This document shows positions 30,901 to 36,881 of a stretch of DNA of 64,000 bases, one piece after another. The stretch comes from Tigriopus japonicus (lineage: Eukaryota > Arthropoda > Copepoda > Harpacticoida > Harpacticidae). How positions within the stretch are numbered: position 1 is the first letter of the stretch; every line of letters begins with the position of its first letter. The position numbers were made by a program, and so were the translations under genes. The notes below the pieces were generated by a model. The model did not search any database. It worked only from the letters and a program-made list of their open reading frames with translations, and was not told the DNA's origin. The stretch is taken from positions 161,326-225,325 of the forward strand of contig JAAGOF010000043.1 in the NCBI GenBank assembly GCA_010645155.1. The letters run 5' to 3'.

Positions 30901-31861
30901 ACAGAATTGTCATTTCAAATTCTTTAGTGGAAAGGTTTGTTTGTTGATAAAAGAAACGCCACAAAAGAATAATGAAGTTATATCATATGACGTTGATAAG
31001 TATATTTCATTGATTCACCAATCTTGCAAGTTCCAACACGTTTCCCCGCGTCAATAGAATTTCATTATATGGAATCCCTGACGGTGAGCTCTAGGATGGG
31101 AAAGGAGATTTGAGGAATTTGATCCCGTCGTGTAAATGCAAATGTGTAATCAAATGCGATGTGACTCACATAAGCGTTGTTAAAATGCGACAAAACATGT
31201 GTCGTGTAATTGTACCTTTAGACCTAAGCCAATCTCAGAAAAGTTAAGTTTTTCCCCTTGGCGTTGTGGGTCCAAAACTTGCCAAAACGTCCTTGGGTAT
31301 TTCAATCTAAACCTAAAAAGCCTTTCGAAACACCGTGAAGTGTTATTTGTTGTGTACAGTGGAATTTCGATTTACCGATCTCCGATTTAACGATAAATCT
31401 CGATTTAACGGTAATTTTTGGGATTAACAACTTTGTATCACTCTTACGACAACGACTCGATTTAGCCATAAATTTCAATTTAACGATACATTTTGGGGTA
31501 ACGGACGATATCGTTAAATCGAGATTTCACCGTATTTCAGGGTAGCCATGTCATATTAGTATACTTCAATTTCTACACGGATTTCAAAAATGACTTTTCA
31601 AAAGACTTCTCCGACTAAAATCCATCCGCCAACAGACTGGGGAGGTGGCCAAAGAATATAGAGATTATTGAGCATTTTTCCATAAGCATTCTCATTTTCC
31701 ATTGTTGTACATTAATTCATGAGAAACTTACCAGGAAAGACGAAACAGGCTTCTTGTGCAAATGTATCAGTGTCTTGAGAGGCCAACACCATATTTGGCA
31801 CAAAACCAATGGAACACGCAAAGATTACAAGTCCACGACAACACAATAACCATGTCTTCAT
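6788..31861 (-). CDS. Split gene: secreted Cys-rich protein with signal peptide, clip-like segment and ShK domain (7 exons, 3' end open)
   Basis: Seven minus-strand exons (31732-31861, 14521-14550, 12656-12741, 12472-12501, 8547-8766, 6978-7119, 6788-6917) have GT/AG borders and compatible phases (1,1,0,0,1,2,0), giving 256 codons without a stop. Order: signal peptide (MKTWLLCCRGLVIFACSIGF..), a segment ending VCCP as clip domains do, an acidic Tyr/Glu linker, a Cys-rich part with CC, then a ShK domain (C-x6-C-x8-C-x13-C-x3-C-x2-C). The protein should be extracellular; target unknown. ShK domains occur as channel-blocking peptides and as modules of secreted enzymes, so no function is assigned. 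After exon 7 the frame either splices at GTAATT or reads on 36 codons to a stop at 6677. Introns are packed with transposons. Exon 4 has a weak acceptor and could be dropped without changing frame. Confidence 0.6.
6978..7119 (-). CDS. Exon 6 of the ShK gene: Cys-rich segment
   Basis: Acceptor TTTGTTTCCAG, donor ATCTAG/GTAAGG. The peptide includes PVTCGWSNFDKQYCCTPP and a possible N-glycosylation site (NSS). Joins exon 5 in phase 1 and exon 7 in phase 2. Confidence 0.6.
7193..7341. mobile_element. MITE with about 48-bp terminal inverted repeats (AGCCCGGAAAATAATTTT)
   Basis: The left arm AGCCCGGAAAATAATTTTAT is mirrored at the right end (AAAATTATTTTCCGGGCT), and pairing extends over some 48 bp including CAGAAATCCCAGA. 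The element lies in intron 5 of the ShK gene. An older relative is at 24835-25243, where an 8-bp duplication suggests the hAT superfamily. Confidence 0.75.
7783..7905 (-). repeat. Copy of a TTTATCCC-rich MITE family
   Basis: The inverted motif TTTATCCCAAGGGGGATAAA and the flank GGTTTGTCGGTGGGAGA (minus strand) resemble 43535-43640 and 43953-44045. Those copies start with CAGGGTTGGT-like hAT-style ends. Confidence 0.5.
7906..8545. other. Intronic stretch of the ShK gene, nothing recognised
   Basis: AT-rich sequence without ORFs, motifs or clear repeats by eye. Confidence 0.4.
8547..8766 (-). CDS. Exon 5 of the ShK gene: VCCP motif and acidic linker
   Basis: Acceptor CACCTTCCGTAG, donor CACAAG/GTACGT. 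Starts VCCPKPPNQ, the typical end of a clip domain, then an acidic Tyr-rich linker (EEEVEYDYPEGQYSE) and CNPLKC. Ends in phase 1. Confidence 0.6.
8890..9300 (+). pseudogene. Tc1/mariner-like transposase remnant (N-terminal helix-turn-helix)
   Basis: One frame reads SLLDARMGCEEIAALILCSL followed by ISKVQHQRQ. This resembles the first helix-turn-helix of mariner-type transposases (LLDAGxxxxEIA, then SKVxxR) and the N terminus of the copy at 62.1 kb. The rest is frameshifted, the DDE region is absent and no ends were found. Confidence 0.4.
9301..10190. other. Intronic AT-rich stretch, nothing recognised
   Basis: No motif, RNA gene or clear repeat is seen. Several overlapping short frames look random. 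Confidence 0.4.
10193..11836. mobile_element. Non-autonomous element with about 210-bp terminal inverted repeats
   Basis: The left arm (CGGGTAGTTATTT, then GTGGTACCACACCAT and AAAATCTTCCCCCATGGAA) reappears inverted at 11630-11830. The interior of about 1.2 kb has no credible coding frame. CCCTCAC flanks both sides (10192-10199 region and just after the right end), a possible 7-bp duplication with three extra bases at one edge. Long inverted repeats and a duplication of that size would suit a Mutator-like element, but this is inference. It lies in intron 4 of the ShK gene. Confidence 0.7.
11840..12470. other. Intronic stretch, nothing recognised
   Basis: No repeats or coding motifs identified. 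It precedes proposed exon 4 on the minus strand. Confidence 0.4.
12472..12501 (-). CDS. Exon 4 of the ShK gene (30 nt, uncertain)
   Basis: Adds INLDVGRKIE in phase 0 and is flanked by a weak acceptor (GATATCTAG) and donor GAG/GTGACT. It fits between exons 3 and 5 but is not required by the frame. Confidence 0.35.
12656..12741 (-). CDS. Exon 3 of the ShK gene (86 nt)
   Basis: Acceptor TTATTTCACAG, donor TTTTG/GTAAAG. It adds a peptide with TIQLLEDCDNLEPLSPPG, which resembles the middle Cys segment of clip domains. Ends in phase 0. Confidence 0.55.
12985..13381 (-). mobile_element. hAT-type MITE family copy (TAGGGACA end), minus orientation
   Basis: On the minus strand it starts TAGGGACAATAACTTTAGAC and matches 34362-34765 over about 390 bp, including the AAATACAATC and TGGGTT segments. 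The TAGGGAC end is hAT-like. The opposite end is not clear, so it may be truncated. The Lys-rich reading frame inside is probably a by-product of A-rich sequence. Confidence 0.6.
13782..14075 (+). repeat. Direct repeat D, copy 1
   Basis: About 290 bp closely matching 15544-15822 in the same orientation, for example CAGACTTCTCAGTTCTAGCT and TGCTTTTGGGCGCCG. This copy has an extra short duplication (CTAGGTAATCCTAGAGCTCT). Function unknown. Confidence 0.75.
14521..14550 (-). CDS. Exon 2 of the ShK gene (30 nt)
   Basis: Strong acceptor TTTGTTTCAG and donor GAAG/GTAAAC. Phase 1 to phase 1, adding DNDKTQFPVE. The tiny size makes it uncertain alone; phase agreement on both sides supports it. Confidence 0.5.
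14849..15023. mobile_element. 175-bp pogo/Tigger-like MITE flanked by TA
   Basis: CAGTCAACTTCGGATATAAG at the left is mirrored by CTTATATCCGAAGTTGACTG at the right, with TA immediately outside both ends (14847-14848 and 15024-15025). CAGT ends with a TA duplication are characteristic of the Tc1/mariner superfamily, pogo/Tigger branch. The interior has more copies of the CCCTTAT motif. Confidence 0.85.
15026..15543. other. Intronic stretch, nothing recognised
   Basis: AT-rich, no coding motif or repeat seen, between the pogo-like MITE and direct repeat D copy 2. Confidence 0.4.
15544..15822 (+). repeat. Direct repeat D, copy 2
   Basis: Matches 13782-14075 (see there) with scattered substitutions and lacks the short internal duplication. 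The two copies are 1.47 kb apart and enclose exon 2 of the ShK gene and the pogo-like MITE. Confidence 0.75.
16343..16717. repeat. Foldback with about 120-bp arms
   Basis: GAGGTTGTGAAGAATTG at 16352 returns inverted as CAATTCTTCACAACCTC near 16690-16707. Pairing continues through GGCCAGCCAGC/GCTGGCTGGCC to AAAGAGACAAA/TTTGTCTCTTCC. The loop is about 130 bp. Either a foldback element or an inverted duplication. Confidence 0.7.
17522..17620. mobile_element. Palindromic MITE (GAGGCTAG...CTAGCCTC), copy 1
   Basis: About 99 bp, nearly a perfect palindrome: GACGCAAAGATCGATCT on one arm and AGATCGATCTTTGCGTC on the other. TGA lies directly on each side, so a duplication of up to 3 bp is possible, but the exact edge is ambiguous. 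It interrupts the hAT transposase reading frame. Confidence 0.85.
17634..18800. mobile_element. 1167-bp element with 8-bp duplication ATGGATCC and subterminal repeats
   Basis: ATGGATCC flanks it exactly (17626-17633 and 18801-18808). The ends are imperfect inverted repeats starting GGGATCCTATGA and GGGGACTATATGA. Each end carries an array of short motifs (AAAATAGAGC, AATTAGAGCC, AAGAGAGTG) in opposite orientation, likely transposase-binding sites. No transposase is encoded. The 8-bp duplication fits hAT or P superfamilies. Removing it and one duplicate restores the hAT frame around it. Confidence 0.85.
19237..19580 (-). repeat. Inverted pair R, arm 1
   Basis: Matches 21575-21901 in opposite orientation over about 335 bp: GGTCAAAGGCTC, CATTGGATCATAAAATAAGA and AAGCTTCATGATAAAGC occur on the minus strand here and the plus strand there. 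A fragment of one end also occurs at 56899-56920 (CCTAAAGAAGCTCATAGGA). Nature unknown. Confidence 0.7.
19588..20149 (+). repeat. 562-bp near-identical duplication, copy 1
   Basis: Matches 25107-25668 almost base for base (one difference noticed near 20070). It begins inside the last 24 bp of a hAT-type MITE and runs through MITE and family A sequence into the start of an LTR. It is therefore a copy of an already nested locus, placed inside the broken hAT gene. Confidence 0.85.
21229..21349. repeat. Long imperfect hairpin with about 50-bp arms
   Basis: CCTCCGTGCAAGTTGTCC pairs with GGACAACTTGCATGGAGG around a loop of about 19 nt. The pairing continues imperfectly outward to ATTTTGAAAAC/GTTTTCAAAAT. 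It could be a tiny MITE or a transcribed hairpin. Confidence 0.6.
21575..21901 (+). repeat. Inverted pair R, arm 2
   Basis: Inverted partner of 19237-19580 (see there). It lies inside the 2.97-kb element while arm 1 lies outside, so the pair is not the two ends of one transposon. Confidence 0.65.
21968..22606 (+). pseudogene. LINE reverse transcriptase fragment
   Basis: One open frame of 212 codons with the RT motifs GVLQGDPSSPTLFNLFV, the catalytic box YADDLCLLG and the thumb motif FKYLGVTFSS. It starts in mid-domain and is cut at 22606, where the right arm of the enclosing element begins. No endonuclease or ORF1 is present. It differs from the 2.2-6.5 kb LINE in motif style and is probably another clade. 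Confidence 0.8.
22845..23311. mobile_element. 467-bp non-autonomous element with 8-bp duplication GGCCAGAC
   Basis: GGCCAGAC flanks it on both sides (22837-22844 and 23312-23319). The inverted copy of the same sequence at 20354-20380 has the uninterrupted site (CTGGGCCAGACTAATCC on the minus strand). Terminal inverted repeats of about 38 bp begin TAGAGACGCTCT and TAGAGACGTTTT and share AGAGAC(G/A)GGCG(A/G)GG. GGCCAGAC is the octamer known as the preferred Drosophila P-element target. The TAGAG end looks more hAT-like. No transposase inside. Confidence 0.85.
23761..24142. other. Intronic stretch, nothing recognised
   Basis: No coding motif or repeat found by eye between the hAT remnant and family A copy 2. 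Confidence 0.4.
24835..25243. mobile_element. MITE related to 7193-7341, itself hit by a hAT-type MITE
   Basis: The ends resemble the 7193 element (GGGCCTGGAAAAATA; CTGTGGAGCGGAAATT; AACACGTCTGGGAATTCT). It is flanked by TTTATAGC (24827-24834) and GTTTTAGC (25244-25251). Family A copy 1 has GTTATAGC at this point, so each duplicate differs by one base. An 8-bp duplication places this family in hAT or a relative. Confidence 0.7.
24883..25130. mobile_element. 248-bp hAT-type MITE (CAGGGATCGGCAACC)
   Basis: The ends CAGGGATCGGCAACC and GGTTGCCAACCCCTG are inverted repeats. The flanks are TTCTAGAC (24875-24882) and TTCTTGAC (25131-25138), an 8-bp duplication with one mismatch. The interior has several GTGGGCCC motifs. 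A diverged copy is at 35665-35830. Confidence 0.85.
25107..25668 (+). repeat. 562-bp duplication, copy 2
   Basis: Source-like partner of 19588-20149. Here the MITE, family A and LTR pieces are all complete on the outside of the duplicated segment, so this is probably the donor. Confidence 0.8.
25556..25655 (-). repeat. Left LTR (3' LTR of the minus-strand element), partial
   Basis: TGGAGAATGGATGTGACCCC and on to TTTCCATCAGTTGA match the right LTR. After that the two diverge, so this LTR is truncated or recombined. Confidence 0.6.
25848..27660 (-). pseudogene. Ty3/gypsy-like gag-pol remnant (protease, reverse transcriptase)
   Basis: On the minus strand, a basic gag-like frame starts near 27654. 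Next comes an aspartic protease active site (LPDSGAVCTVL, near 27270), the RT entry segment (CAPTHFVPKGGGSVRMVV), HPFSSVPDLMRQILP and GYFQIPLDEASSY, and a box IDDICV in the place of the YxDD motif. The connection region SLTNLRSFLGLANQLGAFIP ends near 25850. There is an in-frame stop after VVNY near 26520, frame changes, and Asn in place of the first catalytic Asp. All of these mark it as inactive. Confidence 0.75.
27789..27806 (-). promoter_or_regulatory. Probable primer-binding site of the LTR element
   Basis: Directly inside the right LTR the minus strand reads TGGCGCAGAAGTAGTC, starting with TGG as needed to pair with the CCA end of a tRNA. Which tRNA is not determined. Confidence 0.5.
27807..28682 (-). 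repeat. Right LTR (5' LTR), interrupted by a hAT-type element
   Basis: TG...CA limits (TGGAGAATGG to AATCCTACA on the plus strand), with AAATA outside. The hAT-type element 27889-28604 and its 8-bp duplicate interrupt it. Confidence 0.7.
27889..28604. mobile_element. 716-bp hAT-type non-autonomous element (TAGTGATG ends)
   Basis: Exactly flanked by GTGATGAT (27881-27888 and 28605-28612). The ends are TAGTGATGGGAGGCAAAC and, inverted, TAGTGATGTGACTTGGGCAAG, with shared TTGGGCAAG slightly inside. No transposase is encoded. The uninterrupted LTR copies at 20106 and 25626 read GTGATGATTTATTTCC, proving the insertion point. Confidence 0.85.
28804..28904. mobile_element. Palindromic MITE, copy 2
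   Basis: Same palindrome as 17522-17620 (TTAGACGCAAA...TTTGCGTCTAAAAAACTAG) with a few changes. It is flanked by AGA on both sides and sits in family A, where copy 1 reads ATCGGAGTTCG uninterrupted. Confidence 0.85.
28961..29700. other. Intronic AT-rich stretch, nothing recognised
   Basis: No coding motif or repeat identified. Confidence 0.4.
29707..29857 (-). mobile_element. tRNA-derived SINE
   Basis: On the minus strand there is an A box (TAGCTCAATTGG) and a B box (GGTTCGATCCC) at tRNA-like spacing, followed by GGTCTCCACC and a non-tRNA body (GGAGACTCGCCTTGAAAGGC). The acceptor stem does not pair properly, so this is a SINE head and not a functional tRNA gene. Confidence 0.6.
29858..30361. 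other. Intronic stretch, nothing recognised
   Basis: A short frame at 29834-30079 has no recognisable motif. No repeat identified. Confidence 0.35.
30362..31212. mobile_element. 851-bp element with about 80-bp terminal inverted repeats (CAATTACAC)
   Basis: CAATTACACTACACTTGTTT and TTGTCGCATTTTAAC at the left return inverted at 31125-31212 (GTTAAAATGCGACAAAACAT; GTGTAATTG). ACTTATGTGAGCCACATCGC is matched by GCGATGTGACTCACATAAGC. The interior is non-coding. No target duplication was found, so the superfamily is open. Confidence 0.75.
31357..31532. mobile_element. 176-bp pogo/Tigger-like MITE flanked by TA
   Basis: CAGTGGAATTTCGATTTA at the left and TAAATCGAGATTTCACCG at the right are inverted repeats, with TA outside both ends (31355-31356 and 31533-31534). 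GATTTAACGATAAAT motifs recur inside. It is within intron 1 of the ShK gene, 200 bp from exon 1. Confidence 0.8.
31732..31861 (-). CDS. Exon 1 of the ShK gene: start codon and signal peptide
   Basis: ATG at 31859-31861 follows CAAG. The peptide has a short basic start and a hydrophobic core (LVIFACSIGFV), with likely cleavage after MVLAS or nearby. The donor is CCTG/GTAAGT, ending in phase 1. Residue 39 is the first Cys after the signal. Intron 1 is 17.2 kb. Confidence 0.65.
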
Positions 31862-31879
31862 CTTGAAGCGGATTTCAAA

Positions 31880-32484
31880 ACTAAAAACCAATTCAATCTA
31901 GAGGTTGGGGCACATCAATTTGAGGGGAAACTCCCAATTATACCCATACATCAAACGTTTGAATTGCTTGACGCAGAAAAGGCAAATTTGTGCTTCTTGG
32001 AATCATGTTTGATTCGATGCGCTCAATGAAACTACGAGCTTTTTAGGGAAGAGTTGAACCAACATGGACACAGCAGCCCTGTTCAAGAACCACTGAATCC
32101 AGTGGACTGGGAGGCTAACGATAAGAATCATGATCTCCTATAGGAATAAAGCAATCACCTTCTTCAACGAAAGAGACCATGCCTTGGTTGACTTAAATTC
32201 AAATTACAATTTTCAGCTTAAATCGAACTCAGAGTCAAAAGTTTTGCTTTCTCAAAGTTCAGTGCAAATCTTACTGAGAATTAATGAACTAGCCTTTTTC
32301 TGGTAATTTTTTTACCACAAAGGGGGAGTTCATTCATTCTATGCTCTCTTCAGTACATAAGTTTGAGAAGGCTTAACTTTTCACTTCGGCATTTGATTGG
32401 GCTGAAATTTGAAATACATTGTCTAATGCAAGGATGACTTTGTCTAATGCTAATGTTTTTCGTACTGTTTTTGGTTTTTGTGAG
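31880..32484. other. Upstream flank of the ShK gene, nothing recognised
   Basis: This should contain the promoter and 5' UTR of the minus-strand ShK gene. No TATA box or initiator is convincing by eye. Confidence 0.35.
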
Positions 32485-34000
32485 TAGCATCCCCGATGAA
32501 ATTAATTCAGAAGTACGACTTTTTGCTGATGATACAAAGATCTACAGGAGAATGAATCAAAAAAGAAAAAAATGAAACCATTCTGCAAAGGGATTTTAAC
32601 CATTTGCAAAACTGGACGGATCGGCATGGGATGTCGTTTAATGTGTCCTAGTGCTCGCATGTTCGTTCCAAGTGGAAATAATAAAGGCTTGGTAGATTCG
32701 TAGATAGAAGTATCTTCAACGACATTCAATTCAAGAGTCCTTTATTTTCGGGTGAAGTACGAAAACGTGCAGACATCGACTTATGGAAATTCATCATGGT
32801 TGCATGCACATGAGCATTCATTCTATCTTCCCATAGGTTTCTCTACGTTTTGGCGGACGGCATCCCACACCTGGATACAAGTTAAATGGACTAGATATTT
32901 CATCCGTCGATACCCACAAAGACCAAGGCGTGGTAGTCGACCGACGTATGACCTTTGGAGATCACGTCACGCAAGCAGTGACCAAAGCGAACCGAACTGT
33001 GGGCATAATCTGGAGACTTTTTCAACTAGGAACCCCTGAAGTATTAATTAAGGCGTTCATAACTTACGTAAGACCGTCCCTTGAACATGGATTGCCTGCG
33101 GCTTCACCTTATCTGAAGCGTGATCTCTAGGGACGGGCTTAAAGTGTAAAAATATTTTTGGTAACATAAACACATCTATTTGCCTTTTTGCACTTTTCGA
33201 CTTTATTTGCACGATTTTTTTTTACGAATTCGGCCCAAAATGAACAAATTGTTGAGAATTTGCTATTTTCTTCTTTGAAAATGTATACTTTTGGATGTTT
33301 TTTTTTTCAAATTTAATACTAAATCTGATTTTATGGCTCCCAGCGTAGGCTAGCATAGTATTGATTACTACTACTTCAATATCTAAATTTTGCTCTTCAA
33401 GATTGAAAAAATAACAAGCAGATGACAAGAAAGTATCTGAAGCTTTTTGTTTCAGAAATTTCATTTTTTTGCGAATTTTTTAAATTTTATTTGCGCTTTT
33501 TTGTTTTTTTTGCGCTTTGGACATTTTTTGCATTTTATTTTACGATTTTGGGCTGATTTTTGTGCAACTTTTCGTAACCAAAAGCTTCTTTTGATTTGCA
33601 CTTTTTGCCCATCCCCAGTGATCTCACTAGTCACTAGAACAGGAGTTCAAAGACGTTTTACCAAGTTTGTTCCAGGCATGTTGGATTACACCTTTTGCGA
33701 GAGGCTGATACTTCTTGGATTACCATCACTCGAACAAAGAAGGATGAAAATTGATATGACATGGACCTACAATTTTTTTACAAAAGATTTAAATGTGGAG
33801 CTGGCGGAAAGCGTAAAGGGTGCGGGTGGGAAGTGCTTCTATTTTGTCAAAGAAAAAGTGAAGAGCAGCTTACGCGCCGGCGATAGTGACCTCCTCTGGC
33901 AAGGAGGTAAAACAAATATAAGATCCCGATCCTTCTTTTGCCTAGTCTACCTCATTCTGTTCATTAAATATACACTGTAGGGACATAAAACATTTCACTT
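32485..34000 (+). pseudogene. Degraded LINE reverse transcriptase fragment, interrupted by a hAT-type MITE
   Basis: The pieces are collinear: SIPDEINSEVRLFADDTKIY (FADD catalytic box, 32489-32550), LQRDFNHLQNWTDRHGMSFN, VVDRRMTFGDHV and TYVRPSLEHG...SPYLKRDL (to 33127). After the insertion come VQRRFTKFVPGM, ERLILLGLPSLEQRRMK and the C-terminal part to about 33980. These are C-terminal RT motifs of CR1/Jockey-type elements. Multiple frameshifts and stops show it is old. Confidence 0.75.
33128..33617. mobile_element. 490-bp hAT-type MITE (TAGGGACGGGC / TGGGGATGGGC)
   Basis: Exactly flanked by GTGATCTC (33120-33127 and 33618-33625). The inverted ends are TAGGGACGGGCTTAAAGTG and TGGGGATGGGCAAAAAGTG. 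T-rich interior, no coding. It splits the LINE fragment between SPYLKRDL and VQRRFTK. Confidence 0.85.
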
Positions 34001-34361
34001 CAGGTACCAGTCAAACCTATGAAATGTTTAGTTTTGATTCATATATACTCATAATGCTCCATAACCTGAGAATGCCACAAAAGTACGAATATCTGGTTTT
34101 AACGTCGGGTAGTTAAGTTTTTTTCTTGCATTATTATAATCATCTTGTTAATCCACGTAGGAATATTATCAAGCCTTGATCAACTCACCTTCCAAGAATG
34201 AACGACCCTTTTGGCAAATAAACGGAGGTTTTTGAAGCTCTGACTGCAAACGTGTTTTGTGTGACGTTTCGCAAAATTAGCCCAGCTCATAAAATGTTGT
34301 TTCAACAAAGATATCAGTCAGCAACAATTGAAATTCTAGAGAGGCTTCGCAAAGTAATAAC
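34001..34361. other. Intergenic stretch, nothing recognised
   Basis: No motif or repeat identified. Confidence 0.35.
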
Positions 34362-34765
34362 TAGGGACATAAACTTTAGACGAATAAACTTATTCATCCC
34401 TTTTCGTCTTTTTTTCATTTATTCATCGCGATTTCTTTTTTCGATTAATTTAGATTTTATTCGTCTTTTTTCATCTAATCGGACAAGTTTATTCGTCTTT
34501 TCCCGTTTCGCCGGCCAAAACTTTGCTTTTCTTGCATTTCAAGTTCTTTAAGCGTTGTTCTCAATTTCCAAGCAAATACTAACCTCGCGGAAAGTTCAAC
34601 GCCAATGCTTTAGGCAAAGTAATAATTTGATTGTAAGTAGCGGTTTTGCACCAACAAAATACAATCCACACTTACAAATTAACTTGTATTCGTAGTGTTG
34701 CCCAACACACACAGAAAGAAAAGATTACTATTGGGTTGCAAAAGCTTTCTGGCAATGAGAACAAT
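34362..34765 (+). mobile_element. hAT-type MITE family copy (TAGGGACA end), plus orientation
   Basis: Begins TAGGGACATAAACTTTAGAC and matches the minus strand of 12985-13381 throughout. The far end is not defined. Confidence 0.6.
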
Positions 34766-35664
34766 TATTGTATCTCTAAATCTGACTTCAGCTCTGCAAA
34801 AATCGCTCTTTAAAAAGAGGGATTTTTGAACTCTTGGTTTTTGTTGACATACCCATGTATTACCGAAAGACTCTTGGCCATTAATTGCTTCCTTTTTTAA
34901 ATTTTCTAGTTTTCGCCGTTTTTGCACAAGCAGACAGATTTTTCCCCGGGCTGAATTTAGGTGGTATACCCTGTAGAATCACAAGTGACATTACATTTGG
35001 GAGAAAGTTGGTTTCTTTCCCTTAAATGAGAAGCAATGTTTACATTGCAGCAATGCCAACCCCACCTCACAACAGAACTTTGTTCTTTTTTGTTCACGCA
35101 ACCTTGAAATAATGTTTGTGTCATTTATAAGTGAGAATGCAGCACTTATTTTTGATGACAATTATAGAAAGTAATTTTCTTGAATAATTTAAGGTTTAGA
35201 AGAAATTTAGCATGATGTTTAAAGCGATATTCTTTCACATTTTCTAAGATTAAACTGGAACTAGTAATGGACCAAAATCGCTTTTTTGTTTCAGATTCAC
35301 TTATGCCTAACAAAACCAGAAGCAAACATACACTGTAAAGACGGACATTTCGCACCAAAGTTGAAGATTTCTTGGTTCAGAAACATTTGCTACTTTTTTC
35401 TTTTTTTTTTAATTTGCAATCACATAACATCAAACATTTGAACATTTTTAATTTCAAAATGAAATTTACATTTTTATGGTTTTGTGGTAAGCTCCTTTTG
35501 ATTTCCAAAACCCTCTTTTAACAAAAAATGTTTTGGTAAAAATCTCTTTTGATCCATACTTTATTCAAACACTGATTAATCTATTCTAAATTTAAAAGGC
35601 TGTTTTTCTGTAGTTGGTGTTTTAGTTTCATCACAAATTTAATCTTTTTTTGAGACAAGTAATG
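34766..35664. other. Intergenic AT-rich stretch, nothing recognised
   Basis: Lies downstream of the XKR-like gene. No RNA gene or repeat identified. Confidence 0.35.
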
Positions 35665-35830
35665 CTTTGTGGGCACAGGAGTTGTGGGGAAAGACCAAAA
35701 TAGTGGACCTAAAAGCCATCCATAGTACCATGATTGTCGGCTCACACTTCTGTGATCACTGATTTGTGGGTCTATGTACCCACAAACTTCTGTTTGATTG
35801 GCCCCAGAAGTTTAGTGATCCCTGGCCAAA
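35665..35830 (+). mobile_element. Diverged copy of the CAGGGATCGGCAACC hAT-type MITE
   Basis: Matches the interior of 24883-25130 (AGCCATCCATAGTACCATGA; TGATTTGTGGG; GTTTGATTGGCCCCAGAAG) with many substitutions. The ends are eroded. Confidence 0.6.
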
Positions 35831-35974
35831 AATCTGTTCCTATCAGTTTTAAGGAACCTCGATTAAGATTCAGGATTTATTTGACGTAGTTTCGGTGTTG
35901 TGACAAACATGTTCGAGCAGATTAAAATGGATTTCAATGATAAGAAGAGGGAGATGCAAACTCAGGACGGGAGT

Positions 35975-36881
35975 TTAAAACTTGGTCGTCAGCGATTCAA
36001 TTTTGGCGGGCCAAGCAGTCGAGTTTTCCTCGCTCCCATTCTTCGAGGAATGTGGGTGAGACTGGGTCGTCGAGGACAAATCGCTCCCAGAACCGACTGG
36101 GTGTCCCACAGATTTTCGTATGCACATGCGCCAAACCACCAAAGTCATGGCTAGGCTGAGGACCCACAATCCCACGGACACCGGGAAACACACGCTGAGT
36201 TTCCGGAAATATTTATCCAGGATTTTGGTGCATTCCCAACAATAGAAAGTCAAATTGAGCCACAGGATTAGATGAAGAACGAGGTTGAGTGATACGTTGA
36301 AAATTATGAAGCGTCCGGCGCGGTTCAAGGAGCCATTCTGGTAGCCATTCGGGACCATTATGGAGACCAAGCCGGTCTTGATTGACGCGCCAAAAAGGCT
36401 GAACTGAAGGCCCACATTGGTGATAGCCAAGAGAAGAATGTAAGGCAGGGCATAAACAAAACCCAATTTCAAGCCTGAACCGACTTCAATGAAATGTTCA
36501 AAGAAGACGAATCCCATCAAGGCCAGAGAGACGAATCTTGTGACTATAGTGACCATTTGCCATGCCTTGAAGAGGGTTTTCTTTGGTGTACCTTGTAAGT
36601 CTCCCATGGATTCGAGTTCATTGGAGTAGGATTTCGCCAAAACTGGGGACACATAACAGGGCTTGACGTGAGTAACCCAATGAATGGCGCCAAAAACGGG
36701 GCCAAACGTCATGAACGCCACAATCAGAGGGAGAATACGCAAAAGACCCGCCTCTTCATTGTGCAACGAGTAAATTATGGCCGAGTAGACGCCCCATGCG
36801 AGGATATGGATGCTCCAATGGGTAAGTTGATTAAAAACGAGAAAATCGCGGGTTCGCGAAGAGTCATTCTGATTAAAGTAC
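35975..36881 (-). CDS. XKR-like exon 4 (last)
   Basis: Acceptor GTTTTCAG, stop TAA at 35975-35977. Starts RYFNQNDSS, contains HILAWGVYSAIIYSL and several TM segments and ends in a hydrophilic Ser-rich tail. Intron 3 before it contains the N gap and a MITE. Confidence 0.75.
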
